Assembly: GCF_028994775.1 (NCBI RefSeq)
Contig: NZ_JAJQMN010000001.1
Span: forward strand, 310,001-374,000
DNA length: 64,000 bases
Origin: Promicromonospora iranensis
GTDB lineage: Bacteria > Actinomycetota > Actinomycetes > Actinomycetales > Cellulomonadaceae
Direction: 5' to 3'
Shown: positions 38,971-46,978 of the stretch, one piece after another
Layout: every line of letters begins with the position of its first letter
Position numbering within the stretch: the stretch's first letter is position 1
Translations under genes and position numbers: made by a program
The notes under the pieces: generated by a model
What the model was told of the DNA's origin: nothing
Databases searched by the model: none
The model's input: only the letters and a program-made list of their open reading frames with translations

Positions 38971-40533
38971 TCAGACCATCTCCTTGACGAGGTCGAGCGG
39001 GGTCGGCTTGCCCCCGGGTGGGGCGGCGACCTCCGTGGTCGCCCGGCCGTCGCTCATCACGATGATCCGGTCGGACATGCCTATCGCCTCCTCCAGGCTG
39101 TCGGCCAGCAGCACCGTGGCGACGCCGCTGCCCGCGAGCTCGCGCATGAGCCGGTACACCTCCGAGCGCGCCCCGATGTCGAGGCCGCGGGTCGGGTGGT
39201 CGAGCAGCAGCAGCCGGACGTCGCCGGCCACCAGCCAGCGGGCCAGCACCACCTTCTGCTGGTTGCCGCCGGACAGGCGCTGGATGGCGGTGCCCCGGTG
39301 CGGGGTGCGGATGGAGAGCCGCTCGATCCACCGGTCCACCAGTGTCGCCTGCTTGCGGGGCCGCACCAGCGGGCCGGTACAGCGGGACTGCTGCTTGGTG
39401 AGCGTCATGTTGTCCGCCACCGACATCGGACCGACCATGCCCTCGGTCTTCCGCTCGGCCGGGACGTACCCGACGCCGGCGGCGCAGGCCGCACGCGTGC
39501 CGGACAGGTCGAGCTTCTCGCCGTCGAGGACCACCTCACCGGCGGTGGTGGGCTCGGCGCCGAAGAGCGCCCGGCACACGTCCTCGCGGCCGGAGCCGTG
39601 GACGCCGACGATGCCGACGATCTCGCCGGCGTGCACGTCGAGGTCGACGTCGCGGAAGCTCTTGCCGGACAGGCCACGCACCACGAGACGGGGCCTGCGG
39701 GCCTCGTCCGGTCGCTCGGCGACGGCACCGTGGTAGTGGTCGTCGGACCCGGTCGAGCCGATCATCATGCGGTGCAGCTCGGCCGGGGCGGCGTCCGCGG
39801 AGGGCACCTCGCCCACGGACCGGCCGCCGCGCAGCACGGCCACCCGGTCGCAGACGTCGAGCACCTCGTCGAGCCGGTGCGAGACGAAGACGACCGAGGC
39901 GAACTCGCGCAGCCGGCGTACCTGGGTGAAGAGGGTCTCGATCTCCTTGGACTCCAGCACCGACGTGGGCTCGTCGAGGATGATCACCGGCGGGTGCGAC
40001 GTGCGTTCCTCGATCCGCAGCACCTTGGCGATCTCGACCATCTGCCGGTCGGCGAAGGACAGGGTGTCGGTCCGGGCGAGGGGGTCGATGTGCGACCCGA
40101 TCTTGTCCAGCTGCTCCTGCGCGAGCCGGCGCATCGTGTTCCAGCGGTAGATGCCGCGGCGCACGCCCGGGCCCTCGCTGCCGAGCACGATGTTCTCGGC
40201 GGCGGTGAGGTTGGGGACGAGGGACTGCTCCTGGAACACCATGCCGATGCCGTGGTCGGCGGCGTCGACGACGCTCCGCAGGCGCACCTTCTCGCCGCGC
40301 ACCCAGATCTCGCCGCCGTCCGGCCGCACCAGGCCGACCAGCGCCTTGAGCAGGGTGGACTTGCCGGCGCCGTTCTCCCCGGCCAGGCCCAGCACCTCGT
40401 GCTGGCGCACGACCAGGTCGACGCCGTCGAGCGCCTTCACGCCCGGGTAGTGCTTGACCAGACCGCGCACCTCGAGGGCGGGTGCGGGCGCCGGCACCCG
40501 CGGGTCGGGCTGGGTCTGCAGGTTCGTGGTCAC
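38971..40533 (-). CDS. Ribose-type ABC transporter ATP-binding protein (two ABC domains)
   Basis: This 520-residue RbsA-like tandem ATPase powers sugar import. Domain 1 has Walker A 'GENGAGKSTLLKALVG', a degenerate signature 'LSFADRQMVEIAKVL' and Walker B 'VIILDEPTSVL'. Domain 2 has the usual weakened Walker A 'GVHGSGREDVCRALFG', signature 'LSGGNQQKVVLARW', and 'LLLLDHPTRGLD', with His where the catalytic Glu normally sits, so one of the two sites is probably hydrolytically weak, as in many relatives. It starts at GTG 40533, overlapping the previous permease stop by 4 bases. Confidence 0.94.
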   Translation of the reverse strand: MTTNLQTQPDPRVPAPAPALEVRGLVKHYPGVKALDGVDLVVRQHEVLGLAGENGAGKSTLLKALVGLVRPDGGEIWVRGEKVRLRSVVDAADHGIGMVFQEQSLVPNLTAAENIVLGSEGPGVRRGIYRWNTMRRLAQEQLDKIGSHIDPLARTDTLSFADRQMVEIAKVLRIEERTSHPPVIILDEPTSVLESKEIETLFTQVRRLREFASVVFVSHRLDEVLDVCDRVAVLRGGRSVGEVPSADAAPAELHRMMIGSTGSDDHYHGAVAERPDEARRPRLVVRGLSGKSFRDVDLDVHAGEIVGIVGVHGSGREDVCRALFGAEPTTAGEVVLDGEKLDLSGTRAACAAGVGYVPAERKTEGMVGPMSVADNMTLTKQQSRCTGPLVRPRKQATLVDRWIERLSIRTPHRGTAIQRLSGGNQQKVVLARWLVAGDVRLLLLDHPTRGLDIGARSEVYRLMRELAGSGVATVLLADSLEEAIGMSDRIIVMSDGRATTEVAAPPGGKPTPLDLVKEMV

Positions 40534-41555
40534 TTCGTCACCTGGTTCCTACGACGCTGTGGGAGGACCGCGGCCGCGACGGCCGCGACGACGATGAGGC
40601 CCTGGACACCGCCCTGCCAGTACGGGCTCACCCCGACCTGGACGAGGCCGTTGGTGAGGACCGTCACCAGCAGGACGCCGACCGCGGAGTGGAGGATTCC
40701 GCCTCGGCCGCCCGTGAGCAGGGTGCCACCGACGACGGCGGCCGTGATGGCGGAGAAGTCGTAGCCCTTGCCCGCCTGGACGAGGCCGGCGCTCAGCTGG
40801 CTGGTGACCAGCACGCCGGCGAGGCCGTAGAACGCACCGGCCATCGTGAAGACCGCCACCTTGTACGGCGCGACCCGTACCCCGGAGAGCCCCAGCACCT
40901 CCTCGGCGCCGCCGATCGCGAAGGCGTACCGGCCCAGGCGCGAGTAGCGCTGCACCAGGACGCCCACGAGCACGCAGGCGACGGCGATCCAGGTGAGGTG
41001 GGCCAGGCCGAGGAACCGCTCGACCGCCCAGCCCTCCAGCATCGGGTCGGTGACGTTGGGCTGCACGCCCGCGAACATGAGGGTGGCCACGCCGAGACCC
41101 ACGGCGGAGATGCCGAGGGTGGTCATGAAGGACGGCACCTTCAGCACGACCAGGGCGAGCCCGCTCAGGCAGCCGAGCGCCGCACCGAGCAGGACCGCCA
41201 CGGCGACCCCGAACAGCCCGAAGTCGTTGTCGTTGCGGTTGTTGGCGACCAGGAGGGCGACCGCGATCGCGGACGCTCCCATGATCCCGGGAGCTGACAG
41301 GTCGATCGACCCCATCATCAGCACGAAGCTGATGCCGCAGGTCACGACCGCCAGGACCGCCGCGGCGTCCAGGACGTTCTGCACGTTGGAGAGCGTCCGG
41401 AAGTCGGGGCTGAGGACTGCGAAGACTCCGAAGATGACCACCAGGGCGATCGGCGGTCCTGCGTCACTGAGCGATATCCCCCGCCGAGGCTGGGGGCGCC
41501 CTGCGTTCACGACCTCGGAGCCGGCGTCGGCTTCGGCGGGGGATGTCATGGTCAC
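40530..41555 (-). CDS. Ribose-type ABC transporter permease (first)
   Basis: This 341-residue RbsC-like membrane protein has a hydrophilic N-terminal tail of about 30 residues, then helices around 'IALVVIFGVFAVLSPDF', 'SFVLMMGSIDLSAPGIMGAS', 'LKVPSFMTTLGISAVGLGVA' and 'VVGGTLLTGGRGGILHSAVG'. GTG 41555 overlaps the binding-protein stop (GTGA); ATG 41549 is an alternative. It forms the translocation channel with the second permease. Confidence 0.92.
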   Translation of the reverse strand: MTMTSPAEADAGSEVVNAGRPQPRRGISLSDAGPPIALVVIFGVFAVLSPDFRTLSNVQNVLDAAAVLAVVTCGISFVLMMGSIDLSAPGIMGASAIAVALLVANNRNDNDFGLFGVAVAVLLGAALGCLSGLALVVLKVPSFMTTLGISAVGLGVATLMFAGVQPNVTDPMLEGWAVERFLGLAHLTWIAVACVLVGVLVQRYSRLGRYAFAIGGAEEVLGLSGVRVAPYKVAVFTMAGAFYGLAGVLVTSQLSAGLVQAGKGYDFSAITAAVVGGTLLTGGRGGILHSAVGVLLVTVLTNGLVQVGVSPYWQGGVQGLIVVAAVAAAVLPQRRRNQVTK

Positions 41556-42637
41556 GACATCGCGCCCTGCGAACGGCTGAAGAGGTTGTCGCAGGCGAAG
41601 TCGGACTCGTCCGTCTCCGGGGAGACGAAGTCGGCGACGTTGTCCTGCTCGATGAGGAACTGCTCCGCGTACCAGGCGCGGTCCTCGTCCGCGATGTCCT
41701 CGACCGCGAGCTCACCCGTGGCCACGCAGTAGCCGATGGCCAGGCCGATACCGCCCTGCCAGGGGCCGTCGCTGGAGACGGTCGCGGTCATGGTGCCGTC
41801 CTGGATCGCCGTGAGCGCGTCCGGCACGGCGTCGATGCCGACCACGGCGACGTCGTCGCGGCCCGCCTGCTGCAGCGCCTCGAGCGCACCGAGCGCCATG
41901 TCGTCGTTGGCGGCCCAGATGCCCTTGACGTCCTCGCCGTGCTTGGAAAGCAGCGTCTTGGTGACCTCCAGGGCCTCCGCGCGCGAGAAGTTGGCGGTCT
42001 GGTCGTCGAGCAGCTCGACGTCCGTGTTGGCCGCGAGCGACTCCTCGAGACCGGCGAACCGGTCCTTGGCGGCACCGGTGTCGAGGATGCCCTGCAGGGC
42101 GACGATGCCGCCCGAACCCCCGATGGCCTCGGCCAGCGCGTCGCCGATCTGCTTGCCGGACTCCACGCCGTCGTAGGTGATGTGGGACAGCCAGGTGTCG
42201 TAGTCGGTGACGTTCAGGTCAGCCGGCTTGTTCCACTGGGTGACGAGGTAGGCGCCCGCCTCCTGGGCACCCTCGACGATGGGCGGGGTGTCGGAGTCGC
42301 CGTTGGGCAGGACGTTCATGACCAGGCACTCGGTGTCGCCCGCGAGCAGCTGGCTGACCTGCTCCTGCTGACGCGTCGAGTCACCGTCATAGGTGAGCCG
42401 CTCCTGCGTGAGGCCTACCTGCTCGGCGAAGGCGTCACCGCCGTCCAGCCATGCGGCCTCGTAGGGGTTGGACTCGTTGCGGACCTGGCCGACCAGCTTC
42501 ACGTCGGCCGGGTCGCAGGCGCCGGTCTCGGCGGCGGGACCGCCGCCCCCGCCGGCCTCCTCGGTGCATCCCGTGAGCGTGGCGGCCGCGAGGGTGACCC
42601 CGATGAGGGCTGCCGTGTGTCGAGAGGTGAACTTCAT
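41552..42637 (-). CDS. Sugar-binding lipoprotein of the ABC importer
   Basis: This 361-residue periplasmic-binding-type lipoprotein has lipobox 'AAATLTGCTEEAGG' and then a flexible Gly linker. 'DVKLVGQVRNESNPYEAAWL' opens the fold; 'VKGIWAANDDMALGALEALQ' and 'DDVAVVGIDAVPDALTAI' are typical of ribose/galactose-type binding proteins (Peripla_BP_4). AGGAA precedes ATG 42637. Given the kdu genes upstream, the ligand is probably a uronate or unsaturated oligogalacturonide, but this is inference. Confidence 0.92.
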   Translation of the reverse strand: MKFTSRHTAALIGVTLAAATLTGCTEEAGGGGGPAAETGACDPADVKLVGQVRNESNPYEAAWLDGGDAFAEQVGLTQERLTYDGDSTRQQEQVSQLLAGDTECLVMNVLPNGDSDTPPIVEGAQEAGAYLVTQWNKPADLNVTDYDTWLSHITYDGVESGKQIGDALAEAIGGSGGIVALQGILDTGAAKDRFAGLEESLAANTDVELLDDQTANFSRAEALEVTKTLLSKHGEDVKGIWAANDDMALGALEALQQAGRDDVAVVGIDAVPDALTAIQDGTMTATVSSDGPWQGGIGLAIGYCVATGELAVEDIADEDRAWYAEQFLIEQDNVADFVSPETDESDFACDNLFSRSQGAMS

Positions 42638-42661
42638 TGTCGTTCCTCGATTTTCTTCGGT

Positions 42662-42677
42662 GCCGGGTTCCCCCGGC
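42662..42677 (-). promoter_or_regulatory. Intercistronic hairpin before the binding-protein gene
   Basis: GCCGGG/CCCGGC, a 6-bp stem with a 4-nt loop, sits in the 64-bp gap between kduD and the binding-protein gene. It could stabilise the downstream mRNA and raise binding-protein levels relative to the rest of the operon. Confidence 0.3.
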
Positions 42678-42701
42678 GGTGGGACAGAGGTGAAAGGGCG
42701 G

Positions 42702-43460
42702 TCAGCGGGCCATCCAGCCGCCGTCGACGGCCAGGACGTGACCGTTGACGTAGTCGGCGGCCGAGGAGCTGAGGAACACAGCGGCACCGGCGATGTCCTC
42801 GGCGGTGCCCCACCGGCCGGCCGGGATGCGTTCCAGGATGGAGCGTGAGCGGTCCGCGTCCTCGCGGAGCGCCGTGGTGTTGTCGGTGATCATGTAGCCC
42901 GGCGCGATGGCGTTGACCTGGACGCCGCGAGGCCCCCACTCGTTGGCCAGCGCCTTGGTCACCCCGGCGACGCCGTGCTTGCTGGCCGCGTACGACACCA
43001 CGCGCAGGCCGCCCTGGAAGGACAGCAGGCTGGCGACGCTGACGATCTTGCCGTGGCCTCGTTCGACCATCGGCCGGCCGAGCTGCTGGGTGAGGAAGAA
43101 GAGCCCGTTGAGGTTGACGTCGAGCACCCGCTGCCAGGAGTCGCGGCCGACGGCGACGGAGTCCTCGCGGTCGATGATCCCGGCGTTGTTGATCACGACG
43201 TCGATCTGACGCGAGCCGTTCAGCTCGGCGCTGACCTCCTCGACCGCGTCCAGGTCGCCCACGTCGAGGTCGACGACGTCCACCTTGACGCCGAGGTCGG
43301 CGACCAGGTCGCGCGTCGCCTCCTGGTTGCCGGGCCGGCCCAGCAGGACGACGTCCGCCCCCGCTCGAGCCAGGCCGAGCGCGATCGCCTGGCCGAGGCC
43401 ACGCCCCGCGCCGGTCACCGCCGCGCACCTGCCGTGCAGGTCGAAGGGTGAGCTGTTCAC
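42702..43460 (-). CDS. kduD: 2-dehydro-3-deoxy-D-gluconate 5-dehydrogenase, SDR family
   Basis: This 252-residue short-chain dehydrogenase has the Rossmann motif 'AVTGAGRGLGQAIALGLARA', 'VINNAGIIDREDS', catalytic Ser in 'KIVSVASLLSFQGG', the 'YAASKHG' Tyr-Lys pair, and 'APGYMITDNT'. The family call to KduD rests on overall similarity and on its position directly after kduI, with a GTGA overlap. KduD reduces 3-deoxy-D-glycero-2,5-hexodiulosonate to 2-keto-3-deoxygluconate in the cytoplasm. GTG 43460 is preceded by GGAGG; the longer frame to 43790 lies over kduI. Confidence 0.92.
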   Translation of the reverse strand: MNSSPFDLHGRCAAVTGAGRGLGQAIALGLARAGADVVLLGRPGNQEATRDLVADLGVKVDVVDLDVGDLDAVEEVSAELNGSRQIDVVINNAGIIDREDSVAVGRDSWQRVLDVNLNGLFFLTQQLGRPMVERGHGKIVSVASLLSFQGGLRVVSYAASKHGVAGVTKALANEWGPRGVQVNAIAPGYMITDNTTALREDADRSRSILERIPAGRWGTAEDIAGAAVFLSSSAADYVNGHVLAVDGGWMAR

Positions 43461-44275
43461 AGGTCCTCCAGCGCAACGGGGCTCAGGTCGGTGTAGGCGT
43501 TGTTCTCGCCGGCCATCGCCCAGATGAAGGCGTAGTTCCCGGTGCCGGCACCGGCGTGGATGGACCAGGGCGGGGAGATGACCGCCTGGCGGTTCCGGAG
43601 CACGAGGTGGCGCGTGGCGCCGGGCTGGCCCAGGAAGTGGAAGACGCGGTCCTGCTCGTCGAGGTCGACGTAGCAGTAGATCTCGGTGCGGCGGTCGTGC
43701 AGGTGCGGCGGGAAGGTGTTCCAGACGGAGCCGCTCGCGACGACCGTCACACCGAACTGGAGCACGGAGGTCTGCAGCTCCTGGCCCCACGCGTAGCGGA
43801 AGAGGTTGCGCTCGTTGGCCGCCTCGGCCGAGCCGAGCGCGACCGGCACCACCTCGCTGTGGCTGAGCGCCTGGGTCGGGTACGTCGCGTGAGCCGGTGC
43901 GGACACGAAGTAGAAGGCCGCCTCGGCACCGACGAAGGACACCTCGCTCCCCCGGCCGACGAACAGGCCGTCGAGGTGGTCGAGCTCGAACTTCTCGCCG
44001 TCGACCACGACGTGCCCGGCGGCGCCGACGTTGATGACGCCGAGCTCGCGGCGCTCGAGGTGGGTGCCTGTCCCCAGCACGTCGGACCAGGCCGGCAGGC
44101 CGACCTCGCCGGCGCCGGGAACGGCCCCGCCCACCACCATCCGGTCGTCGTGGGTGTACGTGCCCCGGACCTCGCCGTCCACGAAGAGGTCCGTCACGAG
44201 GAAGTTCTCTCGCAGGTCCGCAGTGGTAGCCGTCTCCGCACTGGACGGAGATGTCGAATATCGAACCTGGATCAC
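43457..44275 (-). CDS. kduI: 5-dehydro-4-deoxy-D-glucuronate isomerase
   Basis: This 272-residue KduI-family cupin isomerises 5-keto-4-deoxyuronate, the product of pectin- or glycosaminoglycan-derived unsaturated uronates, to 3-deoxy-D-glycero-2,5-hexodiulosonate. 'TFPPHLHDRRTEIYCYVDLD' contains the zinc-binding His-x-His...Glu set, and 'VISPPWSIHAGAGTGNYAFI' the fourth His. 'DRMVVGGAVPG' and 'ELGVINVGAAG' are further family signatures. It is the first gene of the operon; its promoter and operator are at 44303-44355. Confidence 0.96.
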   Translation of the reverse strand: MIQVRYSTSPSSAETATTADLRENFLVTDLFVDGEVRGTYTHDDRMVVGGAVPGAGEVGLPAWSDVLGTGTHLERRELGVINVGAAGHVVVDGEKFELDHLDGLFVGRGSEVSFVGAEAAFYFVSAPAHATYPTQALSHSEVVPVALGSAEAANERNLFRYAWGQELQTSVLQFGVTVVASGSVWNTFPPHLHDRRTEIYCYVDLDEQDRVFHFLGQPGATRHLVLRNRQAVISPPWSIHAGAGTGNYAFIWAMAGENNAYTDLSPVALEDL

Positions 44276-44302
44276 GCAGTCACCCCTTGGTTTGTGAACT
44301 GT

Positions 44303-44318
44303 GTTCGTCTATGTGAAC
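44303..44318. promoter_or_regulatory. IclR-type operator for the kdu operon
   Basis: GTTCGTCTATGTGAAC has GTTC/GAAC arms separated by 8 bp and starts 8 bp downstream of the kduI -10 box, where a repressor would block transcription. It matches the site at 44369-44384 at 11 of 16 positions. Confidence 0.65.
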
Positions 44319-44325
44319 TTGCCTG

Positions 44326-44355
44326 ACGATAGACGTGACGCGGGTCACGGGTCAA
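44326..44355 (-). promoter_or_regulatory. kduI operon promoter
   Basis: Minus-strand TTGACC (44355-44350), 18-bp spacer, TATCGT (44331-44326). Predicted start near 44319, leaving about 44 nt of leader before ATG 44275. The same -10 hexamer is used by the cellulase promoter. Confidence 0.65.
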
Positions 44356-44368
44356 GGGGTGGAAACCT

Positions 44369-44384
44369 GTCCATGTATGCGAAC
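44369..44384. promoter_or_regulatory. Second IclR-type site near the regulator promoter
   Basis: GTCCATGTATGCGAAC shares 11 of 16 positions with the site at 44303, including TATG and GAAC. It lies 66 bp away, on the regulator side, just upstream of TAGGCT (44391-44396), a possible -10 box of the regulator gene. It may mediate autoregulation. Confidence 0.5.
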
Positions 44385-44470
44385 TCGCGGTAGGCTCGGA
44401 TTCACCCGTGGGTCTGCCCCGGTATCCCGCAGAAGGACCAGACCTGCAGAAAGACCAGAGGAGAACGTCG

Positions 44471-45274
44471 ATGCAGCTACAGAAGGAACTCCCCCGCGAG
44501 ACGGCGGTCGCCGGCGACACCGGGCCGGTCAAGTCCGCGGCCCGGGCCCTGGACCTGCTCGACGACATCGCGGCCAACGGCCCGGGGACCCAGCTGCAGC
44601 TCTCGACGCGCCTCAACATCCCCAAGAGCAGCCTCCACGCGCTGCTGCGGACCATGACCGATCGCGGCTGGCTGCAGACCGACCCGACCGGGAGCGTCTA
44701 CCAGCTCGGCATCCACTCCCTCGTCGTCAGCTCGGCGTACCTCGACGGCGACCCGGTGCTCGCCCGCGCCACGGCCGTGCTCGACGAGGTGGCCGCCGCC
44801 ACCCAGGAGACCGTCCACCTCGGACGGCTCGACGGCGCCGACGTCATCTACACCGCCAAGCGCGAGTCGGTGCACCCGCTGCGCATGCACTCCGCCGTCG
44901 GACGCCGGCTCCCGGCCTACGCCACGTCGCTGGGGCGCGCCCTGCTCGCCGAGATACCCGCCGAGGCGCGGGGGGACCTGGTGCCGGAGTCGATCGCCGC
45001 GATCACACCGAAGACCACGACCGACAAGGACGCGGTGCTCGAGATCATCGACCGCGCCGCCTACCAGGGCTACGCCACCGAGAGCGAGGAGTCGTGCCTG
45101 GGCGTGCGCTGCTTCGGCGTCGCACTTCCCTTCAGCCACCACTCGGTGGACGCGATGAGCATCGCGGTGCCGATCAGCCGGCTCGGCGACGGGCGCGAGG
45201 ACCTCATCATCGAGACCCTGCTCAGCGTGAAGGCGCGGCTGGCTGCCGTGCAGAACAACAGCATGGTGCGCTGA
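44471..45274 (+). CDS. IclR-family regulator, probable repressor of uronate catabolism
   Basis: This 267-residue protein starts at ATG 44471 behind AGAGGAGA. The winged HTH occupies about 18-80 ('AARALDLLDDIAANGPGTQL', 'STRLNIPKSSLHALLRTMTD'). The IclR effector domain follows: 'ETVHLGRLDGADVIYTAKRE', 'MHSAVGRRLPAYATSLGRAL', 'YATESEESCLGVRCFGVAL', 'DAMSIAVPISRL'. It is divergent from kduI, like KdgR-type regulators that release pectin genes when 2-keto-3-deoxygluconate appears. An in-frame GTG at 44408 overlaps the promoter region and is less likely. Confidence 0.92.
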   Translation: MQLQKELPRETAVAGDTGPVKSAARALDLLDDIAANGPGTQLQLSTRLNIPKSSLHALLRTMTDRGWLQTDPTGSVYQLGIHSLVVSSAYLDGDPVLARATAVLDEVAAATQETVHLGRLDGADVIYTAKRESVHPLRMHSAVGRRLPAYATSLGRALLAEIPAEARGDLVPESIAAITPKTTTDKDAVLEIIDRAAYQGYATESEESCLGVRCFGVALPFSHHSVDAMSIAVPISRLGDGREDLIIETLLSVKARLAAVQNNSMVR

Positions 45275-45283
45275 GCGAGCTGT

Positions 45284-45312
45284 CGGTCGGCCGGTCGCGG
45301 GTCAGCCGACCG
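45284..45312. terminator. Hairpin between convergent regulator and flavoprotein genes
   Basis: CGGTCGGC (45284-45291) pairs GCCGACCG (45305-45312) across 13 nt. The arms overlap a 16-bp direct repeat (CCGGTCGCGGGTCAGC at 45291-45306 and 45310-45325), so the gap holds a nested repeat structure. Confidence 0.5.
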
Positions 45313-45320
45313 GTCGCGGG

Positions 45321-46454
45321 TCAGCGTGCCAGCCGCTCGACCACGGCGCCGTAGAGCCACGGCGCCCTCGACGCCGCGGGCACGATAGCCCGGCGGACGG
45401 GGCTCGAGGCCCAGGCGAGCAGCCCGGTGGTGAGCGCGCGGTAGTCGCGGGTCACCGCCCGCCACGCACGCTCGTACGCGTCGCCGTCGCCGAGGTGGCG
45501 GACGGCGGCGTCCGCCTGGGCGAGCCCTACACGGACCCCCTCGCCGGTCAGCGCGTCGACGTAGCCGGACGCGTCACCCACCAGGTGCACGCGGCCCGTG
45601 GAACGCCGCCGCGACCGCCTGCGCAGCGGGCCCGCACCGAGCAGCGAGCCGATGGGCGACGCGTCCGCGAGCCGTGCGCTCAGCTCCGGGAACCGAGAGC
45701 GCAGCAGCACGTCGAACCCCGCCTCGTGCACAGCGCGGGACCCGAGCAGAGCGACGCCGACGGTCTGCTCGCCGACCGGCGTCACGTAGGCCTCGACGTC
45801 CGGCGACCAGTGCACCTCGACGAGGTCGGTCCACGGCGGCACCCGGAAGTGCCGGCGCAGGCCGTACCGGTCGCCCGTCGACCGTCCGCCGTGCTGCCCG
45901 GACGCCGGTTCGAGTCCCGCCAGCCGGCGCACCGTGGAGTGCAGGCCGTCGCACCCGAGCACCCATCCGGCGCGCACCGTGACCGGGCCGCGCACCTCAC
46001 CCGTCCCGTCCGCTCGTGACCCGTCCGCTCGTGACCCCCGCGCGACGTCCACCTCCACGCCCCCGGCGTGCTGCCGCAGGCCGCAGACCTTCCCGTGCAG
46101 GAGCGACGCGCCGGCGCCGGCGGCGCGTTCGCGCAGGGCGTCGTGGAGGGCCGTCCGCCGGACACCCCGGCCGGGCCCGGACGTGAAGCGGTGATCGGCG
46201 CTCCGTCCGGGCGACCGGTAGCTGATCCCGGACAGCAGATGACCCGGCGGGTCGACACCGAGGGCCTGCACGGCCCGCAGCGCACCGGGGAGCAGCCCCT
46301 CGCCGCAGGCCTTGTCCAGGGTTCCCGACCGCCGGTCGACGACCAGCACGTCGAGCCCTGCGGCCCGCGCATGTACCGCCGCCGCCAGCCCGACCGGCCC
46401 GGCGCCCACCACCAGGACGTCCACGTCGTCGGCGCGAGGCCCCACAGCGGTCAC
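45321..46454 (-). CDS. FAD-dependent oxidoreductase (geranylgeranyl-reductase/hydroxylase-like)
   Basis: This 377-residue flavoprotein has the FAD dinucleotide motif 'VLVVGAGPVGLAAAVHARAA', 'LVVDRRSGTLDKACGEGLLP', 'WVLGCDGLHSTVRRLAGL' and 'GRVHLVGDASGYVDALTGEG' (the GD motif that contacts FAD). It is the last gene of a three-gene operon with a type III PKS and a methyltransferase, the same set and order as srsA-srsB-srsC in Streptomyces griseus, where the flavoprotein hydroxylates a phenolic lipid to a quinone. GTG 46454 overlaps the methyltransferase stop. The exact reaction is inferred. Confidence 0.88.
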   Translation of the reverse strand: MTAVGPRADDVDVLVVGAGPVGLAAAVHARAAGLDVLVVDRRSGTLDKACGEGLLPGALRAVQALGVDPPGHLLSGISYRSPGRSADHRFTSGPGRGVRRTALHDALRERAAGAGASLLHGKVCGLRQHAGGVEVDVARGSRADGSRADGTGEVRGPVTVRAGWVLGCDGLHSTVRRLAGLEPASGQHGGRSTGDRYGLRRHFRVPPWTDLVEVHWSPDVEAYVTPVGEQTVGVALLGSRAVHEAGFDVLLRSRFPELSARLADASPIGSLLGAGPLRRRSRRRSTGRVHLVGDASGYVDALTGEGVRVGLAQADAAVRHLGDGDAYERAWRAVTRDYRALTTGLLAWASSPVRRAIVPAASRAPWLYGAVVERLAR

Positions 46455-46978
46455 CGCTCGCCGACCGCTAACACCCGCAGCGCCCGTTCCTCGGCAGGTA
46501 TCCGGAACCGCGCCAGCAGCACCGCGTTCAGCACCGTGAACGCGAGGGCCGTGACCCACGAGGTGTGCACCAGCGGCAGCGCGATGCCCTCGACCACCAC
46601 GGCCACGTAGTTGGGGTGGCGCATCCACCGGTACGGACCCGCGGACACGAGCGGCAGGCCCGGCACCACGATGATGCGGGTGTTCCAGCGGTGCCCCAGC
46701 GTCGCCACGCACCACCACCGCAGCGCCTGGCTCGCCAGCACCAGGACGAGCATCGGCCAGCCGAGCCACGGCAGGAACGGCCGGTCGGCGAGCACGGCCT
46801 CGGCGACGCACGCCACCAGCAGCCCGCTGTGCAGGACCACCATCGCCGGGAAGTGGCCCCGCCCCGACTCGACGCCGCCGCGCGCGAACGACCACCGAGC
46901 GTTGCGGCTGGACACGACGAGCTCGGCGAGCCGCTCGACCGCTGTCGCGCTCACCAGGGCGACATAGAACCACAGCAT
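46451..46978 (-). CDS. Isoprenylcysteine carboxyl methyltransferase-like membrane methyltransferase
   Basis: This 175-residue integral membrane protein has about five helices and the C-terminal ICMT signature 'YRWMRHPNYVAVVVEGIALP' followed by 'NAVLLARFRIPAEERAL' (Arg and Glu for S-adenosylmethionine binding). In T3PKS operons such enzymes O-methylate phenolic lipids at the membrane. ATG 46978 shares its A with the end of the PKS stop (TGATG), indicating coupling. Confidence 0.88.
   Translation of the reverse strand: MLWFYVALVSATAVERLAELVVSSRNARWSFARGGVESGRGHFPAMVVLHSGLLVACVAEAVLADRPFLPWLGWPMLVLVLASQALRWWCVATLGHRWNTRIIVVPGLPLVSAGPYRWMRHPNYVAVVVEGIALPLVHTSWVTALAFTVLNAVLLARFRIPAEERALRVLAVGER

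Noticed and set aside
38969-39331. Extended N-terminus of the second permease
   Set aside because: The extra frame overlaps the ATPase coding sequence and is not membrane-like; GTG 38968 directly after the ATPase stop fits the operon.
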